Positions 25,244 through 33,142 of a stretch of 64,000 nucleotides of DNA are shown in pieces. Position numbers and translations under genes: made by a program. Source of the DNA: DAIPKP01 sp964539095 (lineage in GTDB: Bacteria > Synergistota > Synergistia > Synergistales > Aminiphilaceae); the NCBI GenBank assembly GCA_964539095.1, contig CAZIFL010000004.1:113124-177123 (forward strand), written 5' to 3'. The notes beneath the pieces are model-generated. The model was not told the DNA's origin. It ran no database searches and was given only the letters and a program-made list of their open reading frames with translations. Within the stretch, counting starts at the first letter, position 1. Each line of letters opens with the position of its first letter.

Positions 25244-27028
25244 ATGTATATCCGAACGAAGTCCTCACCCAACAGTCCCCGAAAGACTGTCCAGATCGTG
25301 GAATCCATACGGCACGGCAAATCCGTCTCCCAGCGTATTGTCCAGCATATCGGTGTGGCACAGGACGAGAAGGAGATGGAGGAACTCAAATCCCTTGCTG
25401 CCCAGATCATGGAGAAGCTGGAAGAGGAGAGGCGGGAGGCAGCCTCCCAGCAGAAGACTCTTTTTGAAAAATCCGAGACAAAGACGGCGGAGATGGAAAG
25501 AGCAAAGGTGGAAGCTCCCGTGGAGGATTCCCTCATGCTTCGGGCTTCCTCTTTGGAGAACCAGGAGGATGTGGTGGAGGGGCCTTTTCTTGCGGCAGAG
25601 TACCTCTTCGAGTTTTTCGGTCTGGGAAAACTTTTTACTCGGGCTCCCCGGGATGCCCATAAGTACCACCTTCTGAAACAGTGTCTCGGGGCTTCTCTTG
25701 CCTTTCCTTCGAGCAAACGAGGAATGGTGGCCTGGCTGGAAAAACATTGTGCCTCCGAGGTCTCTCTGGACGGGATCTACCGGCTTTTGGATGCGTTGGC
25801 CAGGAGAGAGGACCGCTTGAAGGAGCTGGTGCGCTCCTCCTCGGAGGGACTCTTTCCCGAGAGGCCTACCCTCATGCTTTTCGATGTCACCACCCTCTAT
25901 TTTGAAAGTTTTGAGGAGGATGGGCTCCGGCAGAAGGGATTTAGTAAGGATAACAAGGTGAAGGAGACCCAGGTGGTGCTGGCTCTTGCCACCACTCCCG
26001 AAGGGTTGCCCCTCTGGTACCAGCTCTTTCCGGGAAAAACCTGGGAGGGAGCCACCTTTCAGGAGTTTGTCTCCACCTGGAGAAAGGAAAGCTATCCCGG
26101 AAGCACCGGAGTGGTGGCGGCGGATCGGGGGATGTTCTCCTGTGCCAAACTTGAGGAACTCAAGGAGAAGGGGCTGCATTTTGTGATTGGGGCAAGGCTC
26201 AAGAGCATGAAGGCTTCGGAGAAAGAGGCTATTCTCGATCGTTCTACCTACACCCCTCTTGCAGAGAAGAACACAAAGAATACACAAAGCCCAAAGGAAA
26301 CCCTGGAATACCGTGTTTTTAAGCGGGAGGATGGACACAACCTTCTGGTGACCTGGAGTCCTAAACGGGCCGCCAAAAACGCCCGGGATCGGGAAGAGTC
26401 TCTGGAGAAGCTACTGAAAAAACTGAACAGGCAAAAGACCATTCCCGAGAAGCAGCTCCTTTCCCAGCGGGGGAGCAATAAATACCTCAAGGTGGTGGAT
26501 GGAGAAAAAGCCCACTCCTATGAACTGGATCAGGAGAAGATTGCCTCAGAGGCCCGCAGGGACGGGCTTTTCGGTATTCTCACGGCTCTGCCCCTCACCA
26601 CCGAGGAGGAAATTTGGGAGGTGCTTTCCCATTACCGGTCTCTCTGGCGTATTGAGGAGAGTTTCCGTATCAAGAAGCACCACCTCCGTATCCGTCCCAT
26701 CTTCCACTGGACCGAGTCGAGGATTCGGGGGCATGTGGCGTTGCAGTACCTGACCTTTGCAGCCCAGCGTCATCTGGAAAAGCGAATCCTCCTCCAGCAA
26801 AAAGCCTCCATGAGCCCCGGGGAGATCCGGGAAGCTCTTCTGGATATCCGATCCACCCTTATCCGAGACAAGAGCACCAAGAAGCTCTACCGCTTTCCCC
26901 GGAAGCTTTCGTCCCATGCGAAGAAGCTGCTTAAGAGTCTGGGGATTCCCTATTCCACCACCCCGAGGGAGATTTTGTCCCTCTCTCGCTATCGCCGCCG
27001 TTTCCAGGAAGGGATGCCTAAGGAGTAG
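25244..27028 (+). CDS. IS1634-family (IS4-like DDE) transposase
   Basis: Transposase of 594 residues that appears intact. The family traits visible are the DVTTLYFES motif (first catalytic Asp, near residue 212), VVAADRGMFS (second Asp, near 288) and, much later, LWRIEESFRIKKHHLRIRPIFHWTESRIRGHV, the Y-(2)-R-(3)-E-(6)-K signature of IS4-type enzymes (near 465-490). A charged coiled-coil-like N-terminal region (about 45-90) precedes the core. The gene has its own consensus promoter and seems to lack a ribosome site. Base composition is like that of its neighbours, suggesting a resident element. Confidence 0.9.
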   Translation: MYIRTKSSPNSPRKTVQIVESIRHGKSVSQRIVQHIGVAQDEKEMEELKSLAAQIMEKLEEERREAASQQKTLFEKSETKTAEMERAKVEAPVEDSLMLRASSLENQEDVVEGPFLAAEYLFEFFGLGKLFTRAPRDAHKYHLLKQCLGASLAFPSSKRGMVAWLEKHCASEVSLDGIYRLLDALARREDRLKELVRSSSEGLFPERPTLMLFDVTTLYFESFEEDGLRQKGFSKDNKVKETQVVLALATTPEGLPLWYQLFPGKTWEGATFQEFVSTWRKESYPGSTGVVAADRGMFSCAKLEELKEKGLHFVIGARLKSMKASEKEAILDRSTYTPLAEKNTKNTQSPKETLEYRVFKREDGHNLLVTWSPKRAAKNARDREESLEKLLKKLNRQKTIPEKQLLSQRGSNKYLKVVDGEKAHSYELDQEKIASEARRDGLFGILTALPLTTEEEIWEVLSHYRSLWRIEESFRIKKHHLRIRPIFHWTESRIRGHVALQYLTFAAQRHLEKRILLQQKASMSPGEIREALLDIRSTLIRDKSTKKLYRFPRKLSSHAKKLLKSLGIPYSTTPREILSLSRYRRRFQEGMPKE

Positions 27029-27154
27029 GGAGAAAACTCAAACTCCCAGGGCAAAATTTTTCTCCTGAGAAGCAACAGATACCTCTCCGCACCTCCTGCG
27101 GAAACCTCCTTGTGGTCTCATAGGAGGGAGGCTTTCCAAAAAGAACAGAAAAAC

Positions 27155-27212
27155 AAAAAAGCGAAGGCGCTGCATTCCCTCCAGGGGGTAATGTAGTGCC
27201 TTCGCTTTCACA
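27155..27212 (-). terminator. Long hairpin with T tract on the minus strand
   Basis: AAGCGAAGGCGCTGCATT (from about 27160) pairs with AATGTAGTGCCTTCGCTT (to about 27209), with two wobbles, and a GGGG/CCC extension around a short loop. On the minus strand the stem is followed by TTTTTTGTTTTT, a perfect terminator layout, yet no minus-strand gene is seen to the right. Confidence 0.6.
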
Positions 27213-27225
27213 AGAACCCTTGCTA

Positions 27226-28518
27226 TTACTGGTTTTGTGGATAACTTTCGCCGAGGTCGGGAACAGCGTTCTCTATTCTCTCGGCAAGATAGAGCCTTCA
27301 AAAGAAGCAGTGCCCGAGGCTGTGCGATTTTTGGAATCTTCTTCCGTGGGGGAACAGATGGCCGCTGCCTGGGCTGTGGGGAGAATGGGAACTAGAGAGA
27401 GGGCGAACCCTCTTCCCATGGCATCTCTACAGGGGAGCAATTGATCCCCTTGTTCGAGGAGTGTCCCAGATAAATCATCCAGATCTTCTCCGCAATATCA
27501 TCTATGCAGTAGGAGAGCTTGGGGATCGACGTTTTCCCGACAAAGACATACTGTTTGATAAGTGCAAAACACGGCAAAACTGAGCCACCCGCGCGGAGTG
27601 TAAGAGCCATCGGCGCGCCCGCAAAGAGCCACCCGATGCGCTGACAGAGAGCCAGGCGGGACAAACTCCCGTAAGATTAAATCATTGCCGAAATGCAGAA
27701 TTTATCTTCAGGAGGGATTTCCTTGTCAGGCTTTCTCCCCATTGTCCGGGCCGTTTACAGTGGCTTGAGTGAGCGCAAGGCCGCCGCCATGTACGGGGGG
27801 GGCATCCAGAAACACGGTATCGCTGTATCTCCGAAGGGCACAAGATCAGGGTTGGCTTACCCTGGAAAACTTGGATGACATCGTCGTTGCGGAGGGCTTG
27901 TCACAGCTCACCGCACCATCCCGCGATGGGGCCTTCAAGATGCCCAACTTCGACTACGTCCAGCGGAACTGGCGAAGCAGCACGTCACCCTGAAGCTGCT
28001 CTGGGAGGAGTACGTTGAGAAATGCCACCAGGCGACCATCGTCGCTTTCCAGTTCGAGCCCGCGGAATGGCTGATCAGATCCCTGTCCCGGTCGCCGCCG
28101 AGGCAATAACAGATCGTCTTTCTTCACAGGCGTACAAGATCATTATCAAGGGCGGGAAGTCCATGCGTGAGACGATTCATGCGTAATTTCTAGCTAAGTA
28201 AAAGGGAGAGCCGCTTCTTTCCGGAGGGATGGCTCTCAGGTTCCGCGCCGATGGCTCTGTTTAAGCGCAGAGGTGGCTCTCATATCGGCGAGCAAGTGGC
28301 TCTATAAAAACGCTGTTCGCAATAAGGAAGCCGAGAGAATGCAGCATGCTCTTGAAAATCTTAAGGCGCGGAAAACTCCTAATAAAAATATTTTCACCAG
28401 CACAGTAGTTATCCAGAGGCTTACAGATATCGCTCTGGCCATGATCGGGGGAGCGGAGCTTACCCAGGAGCAGAGTTCCACCCTGCTTGCCCTGCATTCT
28501 CAGCTCAAGCTCAAGTAA
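27226..28518 (+). pseudogene. HEAT-repeat-like gene, broken by a frameshift and an IS21-type insertion
   Basis: Three pieces of one gene are readable. Piece 1 (about 27226-27400) encodes helical repeats such as VPEAVRFLESSSVGEQMAAA. A frameshift near 27395-27410 leads to piece 2 (to 27580), AIDPLVRGVSQINHPDLLRN and so on. The IS21-type remnant at 27581-28306 then interrupts it. Piece 3 (28307-28518) continues to a TAA. Joining piece 2 to piece 3 across one copy of AAAAC restores a continuous frame (...DKCKTRQNAVRNKEAERMQ...), which shows that the two pieces belonged together. The alternating helix pairs look like HEAT repeats. The 5' end is missing or lost near the IS1634 element. Original function unknown. 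Confidence 0.72.
27581..28306 (+). mobile_element. Decayed IS21-family element with internal deletion
   Basis: 726 bases bounded by subterminal GAGCCA/TGGCTC repeats on both sides, including an exact 15-bp inverted match AGAGCCATCGGCGCG (27603-27617) with its complement at 28244-28258. AAAAC at 27576-27580 and 28307-28311 marks the target duplication. Inside, frameshifted pieces of an IstA-type transposase are readable (LSERKAAAMYG, YLRRAQDQGWLTLENLDD, KQHVTLKLLWEEYVEK), then a C-terminal IstB-like piece (ITDRLSSQAYKIIIKGGKSM). An intact IS21 element is above 2 kb, so most of istA and istB has been deleted. Confidence 0.78.
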
Positions 28519-28580
28519 ATAGGGAATAGAAGCGGGAAATCTTTCCACAACTACGGGGCATGCTAGAGAGTATAGTGAAC

Positions 28581-28631
28581 CCAAAATAAAGAAGCTATCC
28601 GAAGGCTTTTCGGCCTGTCTCGGATAGCTTC
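28581..28631 (-). terminator. Terminator of the tRNA-Leu gene
   Basis: GAAGCTATCCGA (28591-28602) pairs perfectly with TCGGATAGCTTC (28620-28631). On the minus strand TTTATTTTGG follows. Confidence 0.88.
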
Positions 28632-28642
28632 ATATGTTGACG

Positions 28643-28728
28643 TGGTGCCGGAGGGGAGACTCGAACTCCCACAGAGTTGCCCCTGGCGGATTTTGAGTCC
28701 GCTGCGTCTACCATTCCGCCACTCCGGC
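28643..28728 (-). tRNA. tRNA-Leu (anticodon CAA), CCA encoded
   Basis: Read on the minus strand from 28728: acceptor GCCGGAG, D arm GCGGAATGGTAGACGC, anticodon stem GCGGA/TCCGC with loop CTCAAAA (anticodon CAA), a long variable arm typical of class II tRNAs, T arm with GTTCGAGTC, acceptor 3' strand CTCCGGC, discriminator A and CCA. All helices pair. Confidence 0.96.
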
Positions 28729-28750
28729 TGGTAAATCCATTGCGGCAATA

Positions 28751-28779
28751 GTAATATCATAGGTTGGGGGTTTTGTCCA
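28751..28779 (-). promoter_or_regulatory. Promoter of tRNA-Leu
   Basis: On the minus strand TGGACA (plus 28774-28779), 17 bases, TATTAC (plus 28751-28756). The IS1202-like element's target duplication begins at the very next base (28780), so the element abuts but does not break the -35. Confidence 0.5.
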
Positions 28780-28794
28780 GAAAATCTTGCTCTG
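28780..28794 (+). repeat. 15-bp target-site duplication, left copy
   Basis: GAAAATCTTGCTCTG, identical to 30257-30271 and directly adjoining the terminal inverted repeats of the element between them. Confidence 0.88.
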
Positions 28795-30256
28795 TGTGAC
28801 GGGACAGTGATAATGTCACCCCTGAACGGGACAGGGAAAATGTCACCCCCCATGTCATGATAGTGGAATGAGGAGAGATATTTTCTTGAGCATCCAGGAA
28901 GCGAAAAAAGCGATGGTTATGGACAGGGTGATAAGGGGGGAAATGACAGCGGCGGAGGGAGCAGCCCGGCTCGGGATGAGCAAGAGGCAAATCTTTCGGC
29001 TGAAGGCAAGAGTTGTACGGAACGATATTACATCCCTGTCCCACGGAAACCGGAATCGGAAACCCGCAAACGCCATTCCGGAAACAGTCCGGGAGTTGGT
29101 TTGTTCCAGAGCCCGGGAAGATTATTGCGGCACGAGTCTCGCTCATATGGCGGAGCTTCTGGAACGTTTCGAGGGAGTTCGTATAAGTTCCAAAAGCATC
29201 GGAAGGATTTTGAAAGAGCGAGGCATTCCTCTTTCCCGTCATCATCGGTCTGGCCGGAAATATAAGAGTCGGGGGAGAAGAAAGCGTCTCGGGGAATTGA
29301 TTCAGATAGACGCTTCTCCCTTTGATTGGCTGGGAACCGGAAGGATGCTCTCTCTTCACGGGGGTATAGACGATGCTACGAGCCAAATCGTGGGGCTTCA
29401 TTTCGAGAAGCATGAATGTTTGCGAGGCTACGTGAGAGTTATTGAGGAGATGCTTCTTCAATGGGGCGTTCCCGGGGAGATCTACTCGGATCGGCACACC
29501 ATATTTCTCTCTCCCAAGACGGACAAGCTCTCGGAAGAAGACGAAATCGAGGGGAGAAAGGCCCCTCTCACCCAATTCGGGAACATGCTCTATCTTCTCG
29601 GAATAGGGCATATCGGAGCTCGAACACCCCAGGCTAAAGGGCGCATCGAAAGACTCTGGGAAACGTGCCAGCACCGCCTGGTGGTGGAAATGCGGCTTCG
29701 AGGTATACGAACCCTGGAAGAGGCAAATGCCTTTCTTCCGGAATACATGGAACTCCACAACAAAGCTTTTTCGGTAGAGGCCAATGAAAAAGAATCGGCT
29801 TTTCTCCCCTGCCCAATGCCTGAAAAACTCCGGCTTGTTCTGGGAGTGCGAGATACGAGAAAGGCCTCCGGAGGATCTGACATCACCTGGAAGGGAAACA
29901 CATATCAGCTTGAGGATGCGAAGGACAGAAAAGTACTCTTGAGAAGGGGGGAAAGTATTACGGTAGTCTCTTCTTTCGACGGTTCTCTATGGGGAATTCG
30001 CGCAAACCAGATGGACCAGAAGGAATATCGCCTGGTTCCTTCTCCCCTTCAGGGAAAAGATACGTGCCCCCCTCCTCCGAAACGGGAAAAGAAAACTACA
30101 GGGCACAAACCTTCTCCGGATCATCCCTGGAGAAAAAGTTACAAAACGAATCTTGGGCATGAGCCCTTTGGAAAAGAGACGGAAAACGATCTTTGCGGAA
30201 GTTTGACATGATGCAATGGTAAAGGACAGGGATGACATTTTCCCTGTCTCTTGACA
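28795..30256 (+). mobile_element. IS1202/ISNCY-like insertion sequence, complete
   Basis: 1462 bp with imperfect terminal inverted repeats: the first 30 bases (starting TGTGACGGGACAG) match the reverse complement of the last 30 (starting TGTCAAGAGACAG) at 24 of 30 positions. A further internal copy of GGGACAGGGAAAATGTCA is near the left end. Exact 15-bp target duplications flank it. Long duplications of this size are characteristic of the IS1202 group. It carries a single intact transposase. Identical duplications suggest recent insertion. Confidence 0.85.
28868..30211 (+). CDS. IS1202/ISNCY-type DDE transposase
   Basis: 447 residues. An N-terminal helix-turn-helix (about 26-50, MTAAEGAARLGMSKRQIFRLK) is followed by an integrase-like core with the DDE set Asp148 (LIQIDASPFDWLG), Asp208 (IYSDRH) and Glu261 (KGRIERLWET). 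The D-x-S-x-x-D-W-L motif and TQFG/ANSPQAKGR-like segment (here ARTPQAKGR) are typical of ISNCY/IS1202 proteins. The C-terminal region (after about 330) is basic. The ribosome site is weak. The frame is undamaged, so the element may be active. Confidence 0.88.
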   Translation: MRRDIFLSIQEAKKAMVMDRVIRGEMTAAEGAARLGMSKRQIFRLKARVVRNDITSLSHGNRNRKPANAIPETVRELVCSRAREDYCGTSLAHMAELLERFEGVRISSKSIGRILKERGIPLSRHHRSGRKYKSRGRRKRLGELIQIDASPFDWLGTGRMLSLHGGIDDATSQIVGLHFEKHECLRGYVRVIEEMLLQWGVPGEIYSDRHTIFLSPKTDKLSEEDEIEGRKAPLTQFGNMLYLLGIGHIGARTPQAKGRIERLWETCQHRLVVEMRLRGIRTLEEANAFLPEYMELHNKAFSVEANEKESAFLPCPMPEKLRLVLGVRDTRKASGGSDITWKGNTYQLEDAKDRKVLLRRGESITVVSSFDGSLWGIRANQMDQKEYRLVPSPLQGKDTCPPPPKREKKTTGHKPSPDHPWRKSYKTNLGHEPFGKETENDLCGSLT

Positions 30257-30271
30257 GAAAATCTTGCTCTG
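30257..30271 (+). repeat. 15-bp target-site duplication, right copy
   Basis: Exact copy of 28780-28794. Its presence fixes the right end of the element at 30256. Confidence 0.88.
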
Positions 30272-30345
30272 ATAAAAAAACCTGAATCTTCGGGTGGCCG
30301 AAGGCCTTTCAACACTTAGGAAGCAGAGAGAAGGCAAAGCCTTTC

Positions 30346-30375
30346 TTGCCTCCCTCGGTAGGGGTGTGCTATACT
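30346..30375 (+). promoter_or_regulatory. Promoter of the SRP RNA gene
   Basis: TTGCCT at 30346-30351, 18 bases, TATACT at 30370-30375, giving a start near 30382. Confidence 0.65.
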
Positions 30376-30385
30376 CCCCTCGTAT

Positions 30386-30514
30386 TCGGCCCCTTGAGGG
30401 GGTTTCAGTCCCGTGCGGCGAAATGCTGCGAACTCCGCCAGGCCCGGAAGGGAGCAACGGTAAGCAGAACTTTTCGGGTGCCACGGGGGTGCTGGAGCCC
30501 CCTCAAGGGGCCGA
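30386..30514 (+). ncRNA. ffs: Bacterial signal recognition particle RNA (4.5S type)
   Basis: The apical hallmark GCCAGGCCCGGAAGGGAGCA followed by ACGGTAAGC is complete (30437 onward). The whole RNA folds as one long hairpin: TCGGCCCCTTGAGGGGG at the 5' end pairs with CCCCCTCAAGGGGCCGA at the 3' end (30498-30514), followed by TTGTTTTC as terminator tail. No Alu domain is present. Length is about 129 bases, between 4.5S of E. coli and the long Gram-positive form. Confidence 0.95.
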
Positions 30515-30577
30515 TTGTTTTCTTGCAAGAGAATTGCATAAAAATGGGCTTAGATGGGCTTATTGTTGGAGGGATGC

Positions 30578-31063
30578 ATGGTGGAACCTTGGAGCGGACC
30601 CTTTTCAGGGCATTTACCTTTTCGTTCTCCTGTAGAAAGTCTGGAGGATGCGGTAGCTTTTCCCGTGCTTACTGTTCCCGGAGAGGTGCTTGTTCGGGGA
30701 GTGCTCGGTAAGGGGGAGTACAAAAAGGGATTGATCGTAGTGGATGCGTATATCGGGTACGGAGAAATTTTCTGGGACACCTTTTCTCCTCCGGTTTCGG
30801 GAGATCTCCCCTCAAAGTGCTACCCCAGCCGTTTCTCTCTTCCCAGACTTCTCGGCATAGCGGAAGAGGCTCTACAGAAAAACACAGCCCAAGGTCTTTT
30901 AGGGAGATTTCGGGGCCTGCTTCCTTATTTGCGTACTGATAAGGTTGTGGGATGCTGGAGAGTCTATCTCCGTCGGGAAGGTTTTTTCAAAGACTGCTTT
31001 ACGGGGCGGGAGCGAGCAGAGCTGGAGTTTGTACAGCATCTCTGGGACTCTCAGGAAAGCTAG
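30578..31063 (+). CDS. Conserved-looking protein of unknown function
   Basis: 161 residues from ATG 30578, four bases after GGAGGG (30568-30573). No signal peptide, membrane helix or known motif is visible. The sequence has features of a real cytoplasmic protein: a beta-rich first half (FPVLTVPGEVLVRGVLGKGEYKKGLIVVDAY) and an amphipathic helical second half with LPRLLGIAEEALQKN and several Arg. It directly follows the SRP RNA and ends about 110 bases before the convergent repressor gene. I do not recognise it. Confidence 0.65.
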   Translation: MVEPWSGPFSGHLPFRSPVESLEDAVAFPVLTVPGEVLVRGVLGKGEYKKGLIVVDAYIGYGEIFWDTFSPPVSGDLPSKCYPSRFSLPRLLGIAEEALQKNTAQGLLGRFRGLLPYLRTDKVVGCWRVYLRREGFFKDCFTGRERAELEFVQHLWDSQES

Positions 31064-31174
31064 AGAGGATCTCCGAGAAGGACGCCGGATCTCCTCTCCA
31101 GGAGAGTTACGGAAATGCATTTCATGACGGGTTTTTTTCGGGCATTTACTTTCCCGAGCGGAGGGAAAGAGAAC

Positions 31175-31489
31175 CTATGGCGTTTCCTCCGAAGGGGGGG
31201 GAGCCATATCTACCAGAGCCCGCACAAGCTTTTCCATCTCTTCTTCAGGAGCGGTGGAGCCCTCTGCTATGCAGCGTTTCATATATCCCTTAACGACCTC
31301 TACGCAAGCTTGCTGCATAGCCCTTCTGGCGGCAGAAAGCTGTACGAGTATGGGTTGACACTGCTCACCCTCAATGATCATACGTTGGATTCCTCGAAGC
31401 TGCCCCTCCACTCGCTTAAGGCGATTCAGCATGGCTTTTCTGTCCTGGGGGAGAGTGTCAACATCATGTACCAGGGATTTCTTTATCAT
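31175..31489 (-). CDS. CsoR/FrmR/CstR-family transcriptional repressor
   Basis: 104-residue all-helical DNA-binding protein of the DUF156 family, which senses copper, nickel, formaldehyde or persulfides. The family core is clear: LNRLKRVEGQLRGIQRMIIEGEQCQPILVQLSAARRAMQQAC. The sensing Cys in EGEQC and the C-terminal Cys in KGYMKRC are kept, but the position four before the second Cys, a His in copper-binding CsoR, is Tyr. A Cys-Cys pair without His matches CstR-type persulfide sensors. I start it at ATG 31489, nine bases after AAGGAGG; an upstream in-frame start adds 14 residues without a site. No transporter or sulfur gene is adjacent. Confidence 0.88.
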   Translation of the reverse strand: MIKKSLVHDVDTLPQDRKAMLNRLKRVEGQLRGIQRMIIEGEQCQPILVQLSAARRAMQQACVEVVKGYMKRCIAEGSTAPEEEMEKLVRALVDMAPPPSEETP

Positions 31490-31529
31490 CCTCTTTGGCC
31501 TCCTTATGGAAATACGCACAAACACCCCC

Positions 31530-31578
31530 ATTGTATCTGTAATCTTTCTTGCAGGTCAATACGATGGTGTGATATACT
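31530..31578. promoter_or_regulatory. Overlapping divergent promoters for the repressor gene and rpsB
   Basis: Plus strand: TTGCAG 31549-31554, 18 bases, TATACT 31573-31578, for rpsB. Minus strand: TTGACC (plus 31554-31559), 18 bases, TACAAT (plus 31530-31535), for the repressor. The two -35 boxes share a base, so binding of polymerase or repressor at one would affect the other. A G-tract (TGGGGGTGT on the minus strand) just beyond the minus -10 is the sort of half-site CsoR proteins use. Confidence 0.6.
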
Positions 31579-31697
31579 CTGCAACGCTGATCACACACGT
31601 GGGATGATGTCTGGAGGGGTGCCCTGAAGAGAGGGTTCTTCAGGCAGGGGATTTCCACGGAGGGATCCAAAAACCACACATACGGGAGGTACGTATT

Positions 31698-32543
31698 ATG
31701 GCAGTTGTATCAATGAAGCAGTTGCTGGAATGCGGTGTGCATTTCGGGCACCAGACGCGGCGTTGGAATCCCAAGATGAAGCCCTATATTTTCACAGAAC
31801 GTAACGGGGTATACATCATCGACCTTCAGAAAACCGTGAAGGGGCTGGAAAAGGCTACGTCGCACCTTCGGGAGATGGCTCAGCTGGGCGGCAATATCCT
31901 TTTTGTGGGAACCAAACGGCAGGCTCAGGAGACAATTCGGGAAGAAGCACTTCGGTGCCGCGGACATTACATCAATCAGCGGTGGCTTGGAGGACTTCTT
32001 ACGAATTTCCAGACCATTCGCAGCCGGGTAAATCGTATGCTTGAGCTGCAGCGCATGGATGACGAGGGCGATCTTGATACCCTTCCCAAGAAGGAAGCCA
32101 TTAAGCTTCGCAAACAGCTGGCAAAGCTTGAGAAGTATCTGCTTGGCATAAAAGACATGAAAGAACTTCCAGAGGCCCTCTTTATAGTAGATCCCCGGCG
32201 GGAAGTGAATGCGGTTCTCGAAGCCCGGAAGCTTGGTATCCCTGTTATTGCCATCGTGGACACCAACTGTGATCCCGAGGTTATTGATTTCCCCATCCCT
32301 GGAAACGACGATGCCATTCGGGCAATTCGCCTGATGGTGAGCATCATGGCGAATGCCATGATGGAGGGGCGTCAGGGCGAGGACGGAGTCCCCGAGGACG
32401 GAGATTCCGCCTCCAGTGGTGAGAGTATCGCAGTAGATCCGAACCTTGAAGTTCGGGAAAAGCTGCACGATGCTTATGGGGATACGGGAGAGCAGTTGGC
32501 TGTGCGTGGCCTTGAAGAGCGCAAAGGCTGGAAGGAGGAGTAG
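31698..32543 (+). CDS. rpsB: 30S ribosomal protein S2
   Basis: 281-residue small-subunit protein with all conserved blocks: LLECGVHFGHQTRRWNPKM at the N-terminus, ILFVGTKRQAQ, RWLGGLLTNF, LFIVDPRREVNAVLEA and GIPVIAIVDTNCDPE. The last 45 residues are an acidic extension beyond the usual end. GGGAGG precedes the ATG. A short hairpin (CCTGAAGA/TTCTTCAGG) lies in the roughly 110-base leader, where S2 autoregulation is known in other bacteria. Confidence 0.97.
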   Translation: MAVVSMKQLLECGVHFGHQTRRWNPKMKPYIFTERNGVYIIDLQKTVKGLEKATSHLREMAQLGGNILFVGTKRQAQETIREEALRCRGHYINQRWLGGLLTNFQTIRSRVNRMLELQRMDDEGDLDTLPKKEAIKLRKQLAKLEKYLLGIKDMKELPEALFIVDPRREVNAVLEARKLGIPVIAIVDTNCDPEVIDFPIPGNDDAIRAIRLMVSIMANAMMEGRQGEDGVPEDGDSASSGESIAVDPNLEVREKLHDAYGDTGEQLAVRGLEERKGWKEE

Positions 32544-32549
32544 TCTGCT

Positions 32550-33137
32550 ATGTCTATGGAAATGATTAAAGAACTTCGTGTCCGTACGGGGGCAGGAATT
32601 CTGGATTGTAAAAAGGCTCTTGCAGAGGTAGGAGCAGATATTGAGAAGGCTGTGGATTTTCTGCGCGAAAAAGGGCTTGCCAAGGCTGCCAAGAAGGCGG
32701 GACGGGAAGCCTCTGAAGGAAGCGTTTTCAGCTATATCCACACCAACAGCAAGGTGGGTACTCTTCTTGAACTCAACTGCGAAACCGACTTTGTGGCACG
32801 TACGGATGAGTTTAAAAATCTCGGCAAAGAGATCGCCATGCACATTGCTGCGGCGGCTCCTCTCTATGTTTGCCCTGAAGAGGTTCCCGGAGACGATCTG
32901 GAAAGGGAAAAACAGGTTTACAGAAACCAGGCTTTGGAGCAGGGCAAGCCCGAGCATCTTGTGGATAAGATCGCAGAGGGGCGAGTTCAGAAGTTCTACG
33001 AGGAGAGCTGCCTTTTGGAGCAGTCCTATGTAAGAAATCCGGATAAAAAGATCAAGGATCTTGTTACCGAGGAGATTGCAAAGCTCGGTGAGAATATTAT
33101 CGTTCGAAGGTTTAGCCGTTTTTCCATCGGATCGTAG
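32550..33137 (+). CDS. tsf: Elongation factor Ts
   Basis: Nucleotide exchange factor for EF-Tu. At 195 residues it is the short form with one core subdomain, rather than the 280-residue proteobacterial form. The N-terminal UBA-like region (IKELRVRTGAGILDCKKALAE) and the TDFVAR motif are intact. Six bases separate it from rpsB. A 20-bp perfect terminator follows. Confidence 0.96.
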   Translation: MSMEMIKELRVRTGAGILDCKKALAEVGADIEKAVDFLREKGLAKAAKKAGREASEGSVFSYIHTNSKVGTLLELNCETDFVARTDEFKNLGKEIAMHIAAAAPLYVCPEEVPGDDLEREKQVYRNQALEQGKPEHLVDKIAEGRVQKFYEESCLLEQSYVRNPDKKIKDLVTEEIAKLGENIIVRRFSRFSIGS

Positions 33138-33142
33138 ATAAT

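Larger units (their letters stand above)
25185..27052 (+). mobile_element. IS1634-type insertion sequence (approximate borders)
   Basis: An element of about 1.87 kb built around one full-length transposase gene. The borders are tentative. The hexamer AAAATT occurs at 25179-25184 and 27053-27058 and would fit a 6-bp target duplication, but it is AT-rich and the adjoining ends do not form a clear inverted repeat. IS1634-family elements are normally 1.5-2 kb, so the size fits. Confidence 0.6.

Noticed and set aside
25184..27201. 10-bp direct repeat TGTAGTGCCT at 25184 and 27192 as target duplication of the IS1634-type element
   Set aside because: A 10-mer match is not rare at this scale, the second copy lies inside a separate hairpin, and neither copy adjoins an inverted repeat.
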